This document shows, one piece after another, positions 1-59,600 of a stretch of 64,000 nt of DNA; position 1 is the first letter of the stretch; each line of letters opens with the position of its first letter. The translations under genes and the position numbers were made by a program. The notes beneath the pieces were generated by a model that made no database searches, was not told the origin of the DNA, and saw nothing but the letters and a program-made list of their open reading frames with translations. This stretch comes from Prorocentrum cordatum (Eukaryota; Sar; Dinophyceae; Prorocentrales; Prorocentraceae): positions 86,082-150,081 of the forward strand of contig CAUYUJ010018545.1 in assembly GCA_963575745.1 (NCBI GenBank). Reading direction: 5' to 3'.

Positions 1-450
1 CCGTTGTCGCAGAAGTTCGAAAAAGTTGCTCGCAAAAGCCCGTTTGACAGAAATGTTTAAAAAGTGTTGGGTTTCCTACGAATCCGCAAGAGCGCGCGGG
101 ATGAGATTTTGACATTTTTTTGTTGAAAAACCATTGGTTTTTTGATGTTTTTATGTTAAAATCGCTCCGAACACTAAGCTTTTGGAAGGATTTCGTCTTG
201 CGCGCGCGAATGTCCACTTTACCTTATTTTTTGCAAGGGATTCTTGAAATTTGATTATATTAGAACAAGAAATGTCATTTTATAGTGTTTTTTGCAAGGG
301 AAAACGGATTACAACAAAACAACCGGATCTTGATCACCTCGAATTACCTGAGGCTTCCTCACGAAAATGATGAAAACGTGGCTGCGGCCTAGGCGCGGCG
401 GGGGGGGCGCGCACCAGGGGGCCCAACAATAATTATTCTTTAGAATTAAT
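1..450. other. AT-richer unique sequence, no gene seen
   Basis: This stretch has lower GC than the rest of the window, with runs of T and A. I see no credible reading frame, exon or RNA gene in it. Confidence 0.4.
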
Positions 451-452
451 AA

Positions 453-473
453 TGTTCAACAACAACAACAACA

Positions 474-526
<53 letters not shown>

Positions 527-575
527 AGCAACTGCAGCAGCAGCAACAACAACAGCAACAAAAACAACAACAACC
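453..575 (+). repeat. (CAA)n / (CAG)n microsatellite
   Basis: A compound array of CAA and CAG triplets with a few interruptions. Read antisense it gives a long cysteine-rich frame, which is a repeat artefact and not a protein. Confidence 0.9.
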
Positions 576-1975
576 ATCCGCACCGCAGAACCTCACTTCA
601 GCCACTCGCCCAGGGACAGTGAATGATCGTTCGGCCCCCTCACTCTGACCCACAACCCCGGCACGGCCAAAGGCAAGGAGATAGATTTCATGAAAATGAC
701 TAGGGTCAGACCCGATCGGATCGGATCCGACATGTCGCTGTGAGAAGGCCGTATCGGTGTTCGTCATATGTCATTCTGGAGAGAGCATTAAAGCTGCGAT
801 GCCTGCCGTGCAGTTGAAATGCGAGGTATATCACGGATGTTACGGTGCGCCTCTGTTAATTAAAGCCATATCTATCAGTTTTAAGACGGAATTGCGGACA
901 ATCATGGTAACAATCTCCGAAACCGAATTCGTCACCAATCTGGGGAGATTTGCCTTGCAGCCGTGATGGACGTTTGTGCGGCAGTCGCACTTGGATTGAA
1001 CGCCATGTGCAGTCGCACTACGATTACAGTAAAGTTGTAGCGACATTCGAGCCCCATCAGACGTTGCAGAATCAGTCTGATCAGATCAGGACTGGTAACT
1101 TCAGTGGAATCCAAATACAGACGCAGCTGTGGTGGGCGGTGATCATACGTGCCTGGTAAGGTATCAGATGTTATGGCAAGATTGTGCCAGACGTATCAAT
1201 CGGATCTAGATCGAGCCGTTGACAATGCTATTACCGCTCGCATCAAGCCATAGACAGCTCAAACAGGAGTATCTTAAAAATTCAGCCGTAGTGATAATCC
1301 ATAATAGTTGAAGGTCGAAGAGGATCTGCTGATCAGAATTGGACCCGTTGTACGATTATTTTGTTAGCCGTAGCTCTGGTAGGCTTGTGAAAGAGTTAGT
1401 TGTGGTGCGGCGCAGTTGCAACCACTTCTAGGAAAATCCGATGTCTCCGTGATCCTCTCCTTTGTCCCATTTTGCACGGGGTCCGACGCCGAGAGCACCC
1501 TCCCTTATGCTGTTCTCGGAATTACCTTCCTTATTCACCCATCCCTACTGCTGAGGATGCTGCTTCTCTTGATTATCCCCCGCCTCCTCGTCGTCCCCTC
1601 TTCGTTTCTAGAGGCACTGAATGCGAAGGCTGACCAGCAAAACCAGGAGGACATCCGACGGCGGACAGCCGCATGATGAAAACGCTAGCGTTGTTCATGT
1701 TCCTTCGGCACGGTACCTGCCGATCCTGGCTTAGCTGGTCGGAAAATGTGATAAGATCGTTTCCCATCCCGAAAGCTGGCAATCATTGGAGTTCACATCA
1801 TTTCCAGCTTCGACGGCAAACTGGAACATGATCGACCCACGAACCCGGAAAGGAATATAGAAATGTAAGGCACTGCAACATTTCAAAGACACCTGATTGG
1901 GCGACGGGCACATGCAATGCTGAATGTATCGATGATGATGTACTGTGCCGAGGGCTATGCTGTGCTACGCCGTGC
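576..1975. other. Unique sequence without recognisable gene
   Basis: Only short frames occur on either strand and none shows a domain or motif I recognise. GC is moderate and no tandem structure is obvious. Confidence 0.35.
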
Positions 1976-1977
1976 TG

Positions 1978-2760
1978 AACTGCGATGTGCCATGCCGCGA
2001 TTGTGCTCTATATAGCGTTGTGGATCGAGTCCTCCCTGGCATCCGAATCCTCACCGAACTGATCTGGAGCGTAATCTCGAGCTGCCTGAGCAGATGGTAG
2101 CTGCCCCAGAACTAATCGACAGGGGGAACATGCCAAGAGGACGCGCCGCGGAACGTCCCAAGGGACGCGCCAGGCGACGTGCCAGGGGACGTGCCATGGG
2201 GACGCACCGCGGGACGTGCCAAGGGGACGCGCTACGGAACGTGCCAATGGACGTGCCGAGGGACGTGCCAGGGGACGCGCCGAGCGACGTGCCAGGTGGA
2301 CTCGCCACGGAACGCGCCAAGGAACGTGCCAAGGTGCATAGTTGAGTGTACTGTACCGTGCCGACGGCTGTGCTGTGCTGGGCCGTGCTGAACTGCGATG
2401 TGCTATGCCGCGATTGTGCTCTATATAGCGTTGTGGATCGAGTCCTCCCTGGCATCCGAGTCCTCACCGAACTGATCTGGAGCGTAAGCTCGAGCTGCCT
2501 GAGCAGATGGTAGCTGCCCCAGAACTAATCGACAGAGGGAACATGCCAAGAGGACGCGCCGCGGAACGTCCCAAGGGACGCGCCAGGCGACGTGCCAGGG
2601 GACGTGCCATGGGCACGCACCGCGGGACGTGCCAAGGGGACGCGCTACGGAACGTGCCAATGGACGTGCACCGCGCGACGTGCCAGGGGGACTCGCCACG
2701 GGACGCTCCGCGGAACGTGCCAGGCAACATGCCAGGCTGCAATGCTAAGGGTATCGATAT
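1978..2760 (+). repeat. 413-bp tandem duplication with internal GACGTGCCAAGG-type minisatellite
   Basis: The block that starts at the 'gaactgcgatgtgc' motif near 1,978 recurs 413 bp downstream with very few changes. In each copy a 5' unique part is followed by a degenerate array of about 12 bp built on 'ggacgtgccaag' (roughly 2,130-2,335 and 2,543-2,740). The frames across it are repetitive arginine-rich peptides and I do not regard them as genes. Confidence 0.9.
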
Positions 2761-2792
2761 TGATGTACCGTGCCGAGGGCTGTGCTGTGCCT

Positions 2793-3215
2793 GGGCGACC
2801 TGGACACGTGAAAACACGCGTTTCGCTCAAGACGTTGTCAGCACATCCTCATGCTAGACATCCGCCTGGGCAACCTGGACACGTGCAAACAAGCGTCTCG
2901 CTCGAGACATCCTCAACAAATGCTCATGCTAGACATCCGCCTGGGCGACCTGGACACGTGAAAACAAGCCTCTGGTTCGAGACATCCTCAACAAATCCTC
3001 ATGCTAGACATCTGTCTGGGCCACCTGGAGGCGTGAAACCAAGCGTCTCGCTCGAGACATCCTCAAGACCTGGGCACGTGAAAACAAGCAATCCACTTGA
3101 GAGATCCTCAGAATTCAGGTCCCCAGGAGAGGACAATCTATAACACAAAACAAGCGTTTCGCTCGAGACATCCTCAACCAATTCTGAAAAACAAGCGTTT
3201 CGCTCGAGACACCCT
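2793..3215 (+). repeat. 75-bp tandem repeat array
   Basis: The unit boundary 'gggc.acctgga' occurs at 2,793, 2,868, 2,943 and 3,018, exactly 75 bp apart. Truncated copies of the 'aacaagcgtttcgctcgagaca' core follow to about 3,215. Because 75 is a multiple of three, one plus frame stays open and reads as 25-residue repeats (2,592-3,143). I see no start context or domain that would make it a gene. Confidence 0.9.
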
Positions 3216-3940
3216 CAAAATTTAATTCGCTGGCCCTACGCGACCTCGTTATTTATCGCAGAATAATTTCGCCGGCCCTACAGCCGTCAAAACCGGGGGT
3301 AAACCTACTAAAAGAGAACCCTGGGCTCGAGCCCTTTCCGGGAAAAATAGCTGCTTTTTATCCTGCGATCGCGCCTGAATTGACCAATAGCTAGCCAGCC
3401 AAGGGGGGAGGGGGACGACGGAGGAGGGAGAGATGAGAGGCGCGAGGCAAGCGCCGCAGGCTGGGGCAACCCTGGGAAGGGCGGGGAGGGCAGGGGGCGA
3501 GGGGAGCGGTCGGCGGGCAGCGGTCGTGGTCGTGGTCGTGGTCGTGCTGGTGGTGGTCGCGGTCGCGGTGGTGGCTGGCAGGGGTTGTCGTAGCGGTCGT
3601 GGCCGTGTTCGTGCTGGTGGTGGCCCTGATTGTCGCCGCGCTGGTAGTGGGCGCAGTGATTGTGGCGGTGCTCGTGCTCGAGGGAACGACTGTGGTCATG
3701 GTGGCCGGTGTCGGCTCACTGGTCCAGCCCTCCCTTCTCCCTCCTGACTTATCCCTCCTCGCCCTGCTCCAGCTATGAGGTCCTGTCTCGTTTGTCTGGT
3801 GGCCTCCCACCCAAATCAGGTGGCAAATTCCTTGAGGTCTGATTGTTTGTCGCAGCGTGACACGCCCAGCAGCAGGTACACACGCCAGGGGATGGAATAG
3901 AAGAGAGTCCTCGCCCTGCTCGCCCTCTCCCCTGCCTCAC
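3216..3940. other. GC-rich intronic or flanking sequence with a GTGGTCGTGGTC run
   Basis: Contains a low-complexity 'gtggtcgtggtcgtg' stretch at about 3,520-3,620. It lies just beyond the donor of the last visible MoaA exon. I searched the minus strand here for the MoaA C-terminal tail and did not find it. Confidence 0.4.
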
Positions 3941-51472
<47,532 letters not shown>

Positions 51473-51499
51473 CTGAAGTGATCCTCCTCGCGCCAAGAG

Positions 51500-52660
51500 G
51501 CCACAGACAGAGAGGCAACTCCTGAGAGGTCTTCGTGGGAACGATGGAAGGGCCCATCTAAGCCGTATTACACCTGATTAAGCCCAGGATTGACTTGAAT
51601 GGGATTGAGCTGGATGAAGCAAGACTGGGCAGGAGTAGGACAGCTGTCTCGACCGCTGATATACAAGCGCCAATGCTGAGTTGAACCTCCAGGGCGTTAC
51701 GACCGAGCAAGGGAGGGAAGCTTCCATCTCACGCTCCTCCCTCGCTGTTCATCCAGCCGCCACTCTGGAATCACAGAACTGCTCGCTTTCACAGCGCCAA
51801 TGTACACATTCGCGTCGAGCCGTAGGCACTCAGTGGACTGTCCACAGGTCCCTTCGAGTTCACCGTCTGGTATTGTAAATACGCTTTGTAGGGCCAGAGC
51901 CCCAATTGCTGGATCTCTCGGGGCGGGTCGCGTAACTTTTCCGGAGGCCTCGGGAGAAGCTCGGGCCATGCATTTCCAGCATGCTCCAAAATCGCACCTC
52001 AGGCCCGTCCTGGTGCCCTCTTGGGGCACTATAGACCCGGCTTTTGAGCCTGAGGGGCTGGCCTAGGAGGCCTAGGATGTTCGGGTGTTTTAGCAATCAC
52101 TCGCACATCCGCATTTCTGCCTCGAGATTGTCCAAAGAGGACCCCTAATATCGCACCCGAACGGCGCAAGGACCCCCAAGAGGCCCCCACGGCGGGCCTA
52201 AGACAGGAACTCTCAAGAGACCCTGGAAGGTCCAAAAGAGACCCCCAAGTGGCCCCCACGAGGCCCACAAGAAGCCCACAAGACGCCCCCAAGAGGCGCC
52301 CGAGAGACATCCCAATAGAACCCAAGAGGCATCCACGAGGCCTCTCGCCCACGACGCATGCACGGTGGCAGGATGCGCCGAACACTAGATACTAGAAAAC
52401 AACGTTCATACAACATCGCATGGTAGCCATGGCTAGCGATCGAGAGCGGCGGTCAATGAACGAGTGCATGTCAGTACCGACGCACGCGCCTGCGTCCGCT
52501 GGCGCTGCCGATTAAAGCGTGTGCATGATGTGGCGGTTTAGTGGTCGACACTGTCCGTTCCTCTGCGGCTCACTTCTTCGATCACGCTGCCACATCAGGC
52601 GGTCAATTGCCCTTGTGCGCAACCCGTCGTAGTGGCCATGGGCCCACGGGGGGTGGCGCG
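51500..52660. other. Unique sequence with degenerate CCCCCAAGAGGCC minisatellite
   Basis: From about 52,130 to 52,350 it is made of 'ccccaagaggcccccac' type words, similar to 54,180-54,470, 58,650-58,930 and 60,620-60,780. No exon was recognised. Confidence 0.5.
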
Positions 52661-52664
52661 AGGG

Positions 52665-52800
52665 GGCGGCCTCCTGCGCAAGCGGGGGACCTTGTCAACA
52701 AGGCGGGGGACTTCTTGGAAGCCTCGGGGCCCTTCTGAAAAAGCCCATGCCTTCTTGGAATCCCTCCGCCTGCCTGGAAAGCCGCCCCTCTCGCGCGACT
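52665..52800. repeat. CCTTCTGAGAAGGC-family repeat, diverged
   Basis: 'ccttgtcaacaaggcggg', 'cttcttggaagcctc' and 'gccttcttggaatcc' words, the same hairpin style as the 38.5-kb copy. Confidence 0.55.
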
Positions 52801-52859
52801 CACTTGTGCGTGAACACATGTTGGTTGGGCGTATACGGCGTAGACTGCTGCCAGCCGGC

Positions 52860-53095
52860 GGCGGCGGCGACGGCTTCGACGACACCGCAGACGACGACTT
52901 TCACGGCGCCGCAGACAACATCGACGGCGCGGCAGTTGATAACGACGACGACGACGCAGACGACGACGACTACGACGACGACGACGACGACGACGTTGAC
53001 GTCTCCCGCGGACACCGACGTCGGCGAAGCCGACGACTCGGACGACGTCGGCGTCGTCGTCGACACCGACGGTGGTGCCGACGAAAACGTCGTCG
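52860..53095 (+). repeat. (GAC)n-rich imperfect triplet array
   Basis: GAC/GCC/GGC triplets, with the purest part at 52,943-52,996. It gives Asp-rich frames that I do not regard as a protein. Confidence 0.85.
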
Positions 53096-54619
53096 CGTGG
53101 CATCGTGGCGCGGGCTGGGCATGCTGGGCACGTGCTGGCCGTGCTCCAAGAAGCCGCACGCTCGGCGGGCAGCTGTGGGGGGGGGGGGACACCGTGAGCG
53201 CCGCTGGTGGCTGGACAGCAGCCCCTTCGAGAGGCGGCCTCCTTCGGCGGTACGGAGCGACCCCGGGCAAGCAGGACCTGTGGTGCGCGGCTCGCCGATC
53301 GCTGCACGCGATGCGGCAGCAGCGGCCTCCGTGCTTGGGCTCGGACCCCCCGCGCGCCCCGAAAGCCGCGCACCAAAGAGGTCACTCTGGCGAAGGGTCA
53401 CTCCTCCGTGCAGCCGCTTCCTGCAGCCGCCGACCCCTGCGGCGAGCGGACCCCGACTGGGAGGGGGGCAGAGCGGACGACGAGACGAGGCAGGGCGAGG
53501 CCGATCAGGCGGGACGGCAGGACGAGGCAGAAGGGGGCGGAACGGGGCGGAACGGGGCGGAGGGGGCGGAATGACGGAATGAGACGAGACGAGACGGCTG
53601 CGCAGCGCGCTGCCCCCCGGTGCCGCCATCGCTGGCCTTTTTCCGGGCGGAGAGGAGCCCCGGCGAGTCGGCACGCGTGACAAGCAGCCCTGGAGGTGCC
53701 TGCTCCGCGTCGGTCTCGGCGCGCCGACCTCCCCCTTCCCACGCCCGGCGCGCTGTCGGGCACACGCGTTTGGCACGCCTGGGCTGTGAAGCGCAATCCC
53801 ACCAGCCCTCCGGGCGCAGGTGGTCTAGAGCGCTTCCTTTTCTGGCCACCTTCCTTTCCCTGCTCGGGAGGTTTACCTCTCCCCCCCTCCCTGGGTCTGG
53901 ACGGGCTCCCCCGCGAGGGGGTAGGGCGTCCAAGATAGCCCAAGATAGCTTCAAGAGGGCTTTAGCTAGCCAAAGATGGCCTCCAAGATCATCCAGGATA
54001 CTTCAAGATAGCCTGCAACACGCATCTAAGAGGCCTCAAGACGGCCCCAGGAAGGTTTCAAGTGCCCTCCGAGCCCTCCAAGGACCCCCCAAGGCCAAGA
54101 TGGGTTCAAAACCCTGGAAAATCATTGTGTTTTGACTTTTCGCTTTTTCGCTTCCTGTGGGCTCTTAAGGCGTCAAGATGGCCCCAAGATGGCCAAACGT
54201 AGCCCCAGAGAGGCCCAAGAGGGCCCCAGGACGGCCCTGAGAGCGCCCAAGAGCGCCCCAAGAGCGGTCCAAGAGGGCCCCAGACCTCCGAGGGGGGACG
54301 TAAATTTAAGACTCCCCTCCTTCTGAGCGATGGGGTCCAAGACGGCCCCAAGAGGCCTCCTGGACCCCCCAAGAGAGCCCCAAGAGGGCCCCAAGACCCT
54401 TCATAAAAAAACCCTAGAAGGTCCAAGACGGCCCCTGGAGGACCCCACGAGGTCCCCAAGATGACACCCAAATGGCATTACGAGTCTTCGAAGAACCCCT
54501 CACCACGACATATGCCCAAAGCCCGACTTCTCGTCCTCCTTGTCATCGTCCGTTCCTTCCTTGCTGTTTTCCTGCCGCTTCCCTGCTCCTCTTCATCCTC
54601 CTCGCACCGCGTTCCTCCT

Positions 54620-54790
54620 GCTCCTCCTCCTCCTCCTCCTCCTCCTCCTTCCCTGCCTCCTTTTCTGGTGTTCCTCTTTTTCTTCCTCCTCCGTTTCCTC
54701 CTCCTCCTCTTCCTCCTCCTCCTCCTCCTCCTCCTCCTCCTCCTCCTCCTCATCCTCCTCTTCCTCCTCATCCCCCTCATCCTCCATACT
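54620..54790 (+). repeat. (CTC)n microsatellite
   Basis: Imperfect CTC/TCC array, purest at 54,708-54,751. Confidence 0.93.
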
Positions 54791-55064
54791 CCTCCTCGTA
54801 CCCCCAAGATGGCCCCAGGCATCATCAGCACCAGCAGCACCACTTGCCCCAAGATCTCTCCAAGAGGGCAATAGAGCACCACAAGCAGCAACACCAGCAG
54901 CATCACCACCACCGCCACCACCACCACCACCATCACAAGCAGCCGCAAGCGAATTTAAGATAAATTTCAGCGGGGGGCGGAGATCAAGGATGCTTATGGG
55001 GATGCGATTTTCAACTGTACGACACGGGCGACGAATGACATATACAGTCACCTACGCCAGAGAC

Positions 55065-55275
55065 GCGCACCACAGGGAAAAGCCCGGCGTATCTTGCACC
55101 AATGTCCATCTTAAACGTCGCTGCGGGAAGCTATGTGTGATCTTTGTTTCTCATCGCCCAGGGTGGATACAGCCACCTGCGCAAAAGATGTTTACCACGG
55201 GGAACACCACGTCGTACCTTTCACCGATATCCATCTTAAAATTCAATGCGGGAAGCTATGTGTGATCTTTGTTGT
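55065..55275 (+). repeat. 124-bp tandem duplication
   Basis: 'gggaagctatgtgtgatctttgtt' begins at about 55,125 and again at 55,249, and the preceding 'accaatgtccatcttaaa' and 'accgatatccatcttaaa' keep the same spacing. Confidence 0.85.
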
Positions 55276-55521
55276 TCTGAAGACGACCGCGGAACTGCAT
55301 GCTTCCAGCTGTCCCTGATTGACCAACTCCCCTGCTGATCGTTTCTGGATGGGCTGGTGGGGTTTTTGTTGATCGCGACCGCGGCGAGAAACAGGTCGGG
55401 CGGCGTCAGGGCACTGCTAACGAGCAACGGCGTAAATTAGCGCAAAAGAAGAAGAAAAAGGGAGAAAGAGGACAAGAAAAAACAGGGGAAGAGACAAGCA
55501 GAAGGCGAGCCTCGCTGCCAC

Positions 55522-55643
55522 TCAGGAGGCGTACGCCAGGAAGAACATCTGGACGACGTGCAGCACCAGGTGGTAATTCAGGGAGCCCATCACGTCCCTG
55601 ACGAGGAGGACCGCCGGCAAGACGAACAGCAGGCCCAGGTGAA
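55522..55643 (-). CDS. Candidate terminal exon, hydrophobic C-terminus (doubtful)
   Basis: Reads RLHLGLLFVLPAVLLVRDVM then GSLNYHLVLHVVQMFFLAYAS and TGA at 55,522-55,524, preceded by TCAAG at about 55,640. The regular hydrophobic pattern suggests a real membrane segment. It could be a further exon of the HTTM gene or a separate gene; no convincing phase link to 56,499-56,600 was found. Confidence 0.3.
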
Positions 55644-56360
55644 GACGGGGGATGCGGCACCTTGACAACGAACCATCGACCCAGAGGAAAGACGGGCCAT
55701 GCAGGCGCTCGACGGAAGCGTTCCGGATCGCAAGACACCGAAGGTGTCGAAGGAGCGACAAGGGGGTCCCGACCGGACCGCGCTGCCAGAGGCAGAAGGA
55801 AACGGCCAGAGGGCCGGCGGAGGGCGGCGGGGGGCGGAAAGCGGCTGGTGGGGATAGTTTTGGTCAACAGGCTCGCGAGGCGGGTCGAAAGCCGTCCGAA
55901 CACTAGTCGGGCTGCGACTTGGCAGCAGGAAAAGAGGAGGCAAGCGAAGCGAGCGAGCGGGCAGCCACTCAGTTGGTCGGGATACGCGAAGCGTCAAGAA
56001 TTGAGTATACACACACGCCAAGGTATGCTGGCCTTCGCCCGCATCATAATGTACACTACTTGCCCGCCACCTCACGCTGGAGAGCCGTCCCCGAAGAACG
56101 TCCACTACTCTGCGCGCGGAGGCGGCTACGAACAAGGCAATACAGTCAAGCGTGTACTAAGGACAGGTGGCAAGAACGCGAGACCCTTGGAGGACGAAGC
56201 TGCGATTTTTGGGGCGGCGGGCGACCAGCGACAACGGCAAAGGACGGGTTGCAGAGGCAAGGACACAAGGGCACCCTAGACGAAGGCACGCGTCCTTACT
56301 GGGCGCGTTGACTGTACTCCTCCACGCTGCAGGACAAACGGCGGCCTCGGGCCCGCCTTC

Positions 56361-56516
56361 GCGCGCTCTGCGCGCTCCGCCGCCCGGCCGCGCCCAGACG
56401 GGCGCTGCCGGCACGCTCCGCGTCAACCTATGCACGGCAGGCGCGCTCTACGCGCTCCGCCGCCCGGCCGCGCCCAGGCGCTGCTGGCACGCTCCGCGTC
56501 AGTCTATGCACGGCAG
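56361..56516 (+). repeat. 80-bp tandem duplication
   Basis: 'gcgcgctctgcgcgctccgc' at 56,361 recurs at 56,441 and both copies end in 'ctatgcacggca'. The second copy overlaps the stop codon end of the HTTM gene. Confidence 0.88.
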
Positions 56517-56600
56517 CTCCCCGATCCCGTCGAGGATGGGCAGCGGGAACCACAGGAGCGTCTTGCCGACGACGCCCGCCGGCGGCGGCTGCAGCGCCAC
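56499..56600 (-). CDS. HTTM exon 6 (terminal)
   Basis: Reads VALQPPPAGVVGKTLLWFPL then PILDGIGELPCID and TGA. It joins exon 5 as CAEDE-VALQPPP. The acceptor is GAGCGAG at 56,601-56,607. It could instead splice on, since an extra hydrophobic exon candidate lies 0.9 kb downstream. Confidence 0.7.
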   Translation of the reverse strand: MALQPPPAGVVGKTLLWFPLPILDGIGELPCID

Positions 56601-59600
56601 CTCGCTCGGGGAGGGCGCGGGGTCCGCGATGTTTTTAGTGTGCATCCCTGCGCTGCAGCCTCCAGGGTTTTTGCTCGAAGAAGGCGCGTCTCGCCCCAAG
56701 AAGGCTGCGGCCACCAGGTGCCAGGCGTGTAGCGCTGCTTGCCACGGTCATGTCAGTCCGTCGGGTCGAGGCCTCGGCCCCTTACCCACGTGGCAACCTC
56801 TTGTCCCGGATCCTCTGACCTCTTCTGGGCAGCTGCCTTCCCTCCCAACCCGTCCGGAGGGGGCGTGCGCTGCGTCCTCCCTGGCAGCGCTGGCGCCAGC
56901 GGAAAGAGTGCGCAAGGCGTGACCCCCAGTGGCGCTCGCTTTCCGAAGAGATGCGCCCAGGGCAGGCTGCGAGCAGGCCGAAGGCAAGCTGGAAGGACAA
57001 GGCGCGACGAGCAAGCTGAACAGGCAAAAAAAGTCGAGGTGACAGCATATAGAGGTGAGCAAAAGCGCAAGATGTAGACGAAGCTTTGGCTACGTAGTGA
57101 GGCAAGCTATACTGGGTATAAGCAAACGCATAGCAGACAATACAAAAGGCAAGCTGAATGCAAGCGAACCGTGAGATTCGAGCAAGCCAAGGACGAGCTG
57201 GCCGCAAGTTAAAGGCAAGCTGAAGAAGCAAGCTGAAGAAGCAAGCTGAAGAAGCAAGCTGAAGAAGCAGAAGCAAGCTGAAGGATAACACAACTCGAAA
57301 ACCATAGGCACGCAAATGCGAATTCGAAAGGCAAGCTCAAGGTCATGCATCCTCAGGGAGCTGGGGCGTGCAAATGGGGTGCATCCTCAGCTAGCTCCGG
57401 GGCCCAAATGGGCGTATCCCTGGGTTTGGATGTCGCATCCTTAAGGATGCAGGGAGAACAGGGCGGGCAAATGGAGGGCGCATTTCTGATGATGGGAGGC
57501 GCATCTTTGGGGAGCCAGGGGAGACGACACCAACCATCTTCCGCAGGGAAGTGCCTCGATTCCTTTTTCGGGCGTCATCAGCTGACAACCTCGCCGATCC
57601 TGGCCAGTCCCATCCTGGGTCCAGGAGCCTGACCAGGACCAGTGAGGTGGTCAGCTGACGTCGCTCGATTCCTGTGGGAGGCGAAGAGAGAAGGAGAGGG
57701 AGAGAGAGTGAGAGAGAGAGAGACTACAAGCAACCTGAAGCTACGTGAGATCGGCCACCGCGCCGAGATCACCGAATGGAGCGTCCTCACGTCCCTCAGA
57801 ACCCTCCATATTCCCAAAACAACGCTTGCACTTAAGGGCCGCCTGCTTCGGCCAGAAAGAAGCAATTGCGATCGCACTGGCAGCCCATAAGGTCCAGAGT
57901 CCCGTCGGCCCTGGTTGTTGCGATTGCTGGTCGCCACCCCATCGCATCCCACGATGTCCTTGGTTGCGCTGGCCCTGGTTGTTACGATGTCCTATCGTCG
58001 ACCCTGGTTGCTGCGAGTTCTGACCGCCGCCCATGAGGTCCCAGATCCTGCTGTCCCTGGTTGTAGCGACCTCGGGTCGCCAGTCATATCGAGGCCTGGG
58101 TCGCGCTGACCATGGCTTTCTCAAGAGATCCATCTGTCGCTCCAGTGGGCCATGGGTCCCACTGGCCCTGGTTCACCTAATTTCTGCTCGCCGCCCAGGG
58201 AATTCCAGGCCCCGCGGTCCCTGGCTGCTGTGATTCCTCATCGCCAGAGCCATGTGGTCCCAGCCCACTGGCCCCGGCTGTTGGCTTCTCTGGTCGCCGC
58301 GAGGTAGGGCACCCAATTGCCAGGAATTTACTGCTAGCGTCCACGCCGGCAATCACTGAGTAGCGCAAGTTCTCTGAGCCCTCAGACCCCCCAATACTAG
58401 GATTCCTGGGCGGTTCTGCGGCTTATCGCGTGACTTTCCAGGTGCCAAGAGGCCCGGGACTTAAATTTCCAACATTCGCCAAGATGGCCACAGAGGCCCA
58501 TCTTGGGCGTCTCTGAGGTTGTCTTGGAGGCTATTCGTTCAAAACCGTCCGAAATTCCGGAGTGTAGCATTCCCGCCCTTGCTGTCTTCAGAGCCGTGCC
58601 GCTCATGTGCCTTCTGGCACACGGCTTGCCTCAGGGCGCCATTTCAGGTAAGCGCGTCCAAGACAGCCTAGGAGGCCCCCAATATCGCGCCAAGACGGCC
58701 CCCGAGCCCCCAAGTGGGGCCCAAGAGGCCCCCCAACTCCGAGACGGGCCCCGAGAGTGGTCCGAGAGGGAGGCGGAGGGGCGCCAGGAGCCGTCCCCGC
58801 GAGGAGGGCCCCCGACCGACACCGCAGGCGGACCCGAGGGCCTCGAGAGGCCCCGAAGATGCCCAGGAGGTCTCAGGAGACTGCCAAAGGGCTCCCAAGA
58901 GGCCCCCCAAGCGACCCGAAGAGGCGTCAAGGGCGCCTTTGATCCGCGATCGAGGCGTAACAGTGGGATTGGCCAAAGGCCACTGGACATAGCACCTAGC
59001 GAAGAAGAAGGAAGACAACCGAAGGCTGCCAAAAGGATGCGCAAAGCAAGTGAATGGCAAGCGAGCTAGAGGCAAGCCACAGGCATGCCGACAACGAATG
59101 TAAGGCAAAATACTGGCACGCGAAACTCAATACCAAAGCAACACGAATGAAAGCGGATGGTGGGCTGGACTTGATTAGCCGAAGGCAAAGTTAGCTTGGC
59201 AAGCTACGGGGTTGTTCGATACCGACTGGGTAGCACATGAAAGGCAAACACGAGATGGGCTAAAATCAGCATATTGCGAGCCATGTGCGACGTTGTCCAA
59301 GCTCAAGGCAAGCTGCAGCACAAGCTGACAGCAGGAGAAACGACACTCGAATAAGGAAAGAAGCATCACCAAGACGAAGGAGACCGACGACACTCCTCGA
59401 GAGGCTGGGGGGGCACCCTCAAGGAACAAGAGGGGCATTGCCCAGAGACGCGGAGGCGGACGGCCCTGCTTGCACAAGCCTGACTGGGGAGCGAGACAGA
59501 GGACCTCGTCCTCCGCACAGGGCTGCCAGCCCGCGCCGCCGGGCAGGCGGAACTGGCAGCCTCCGCCGCCCTGCGGGCCCTCCTGCAGGCGCACCTCCGA

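Larger units (their letters stand above)
53797..55365 (+). mobile_element. Candidate non-autonomous element 1 with inverted ends
   Basis: The left end 'aatcccaccagccctccggg' (53,797) is matched in inverted form by 'ggatgggctggtgggg' at 55,345-55,361. Inside are a CT-rich block, a degenerate 'ccaagatggcccc' minisatellite (53,930-54,470) and a CTC array. A second element with the same left end, right end and inner minisatellite lies at 60,346-61,003. No transposase frame is seen. The element-level reading is inference. Confidence 0.5.

Noticed and set aside
2094-2857. Arg-rich repetitive ORFs over the 413-bp duplication
   Set aside because: They are driven by the 12-bp minisatellite, with open frames on both strands.
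57741-58133. Gln/Gly-rich minus frame as a prion-like protein
   Set aside because: It is a degenerate ~60-bp minisatellite in an HTTM intron with no flanking coding signal.
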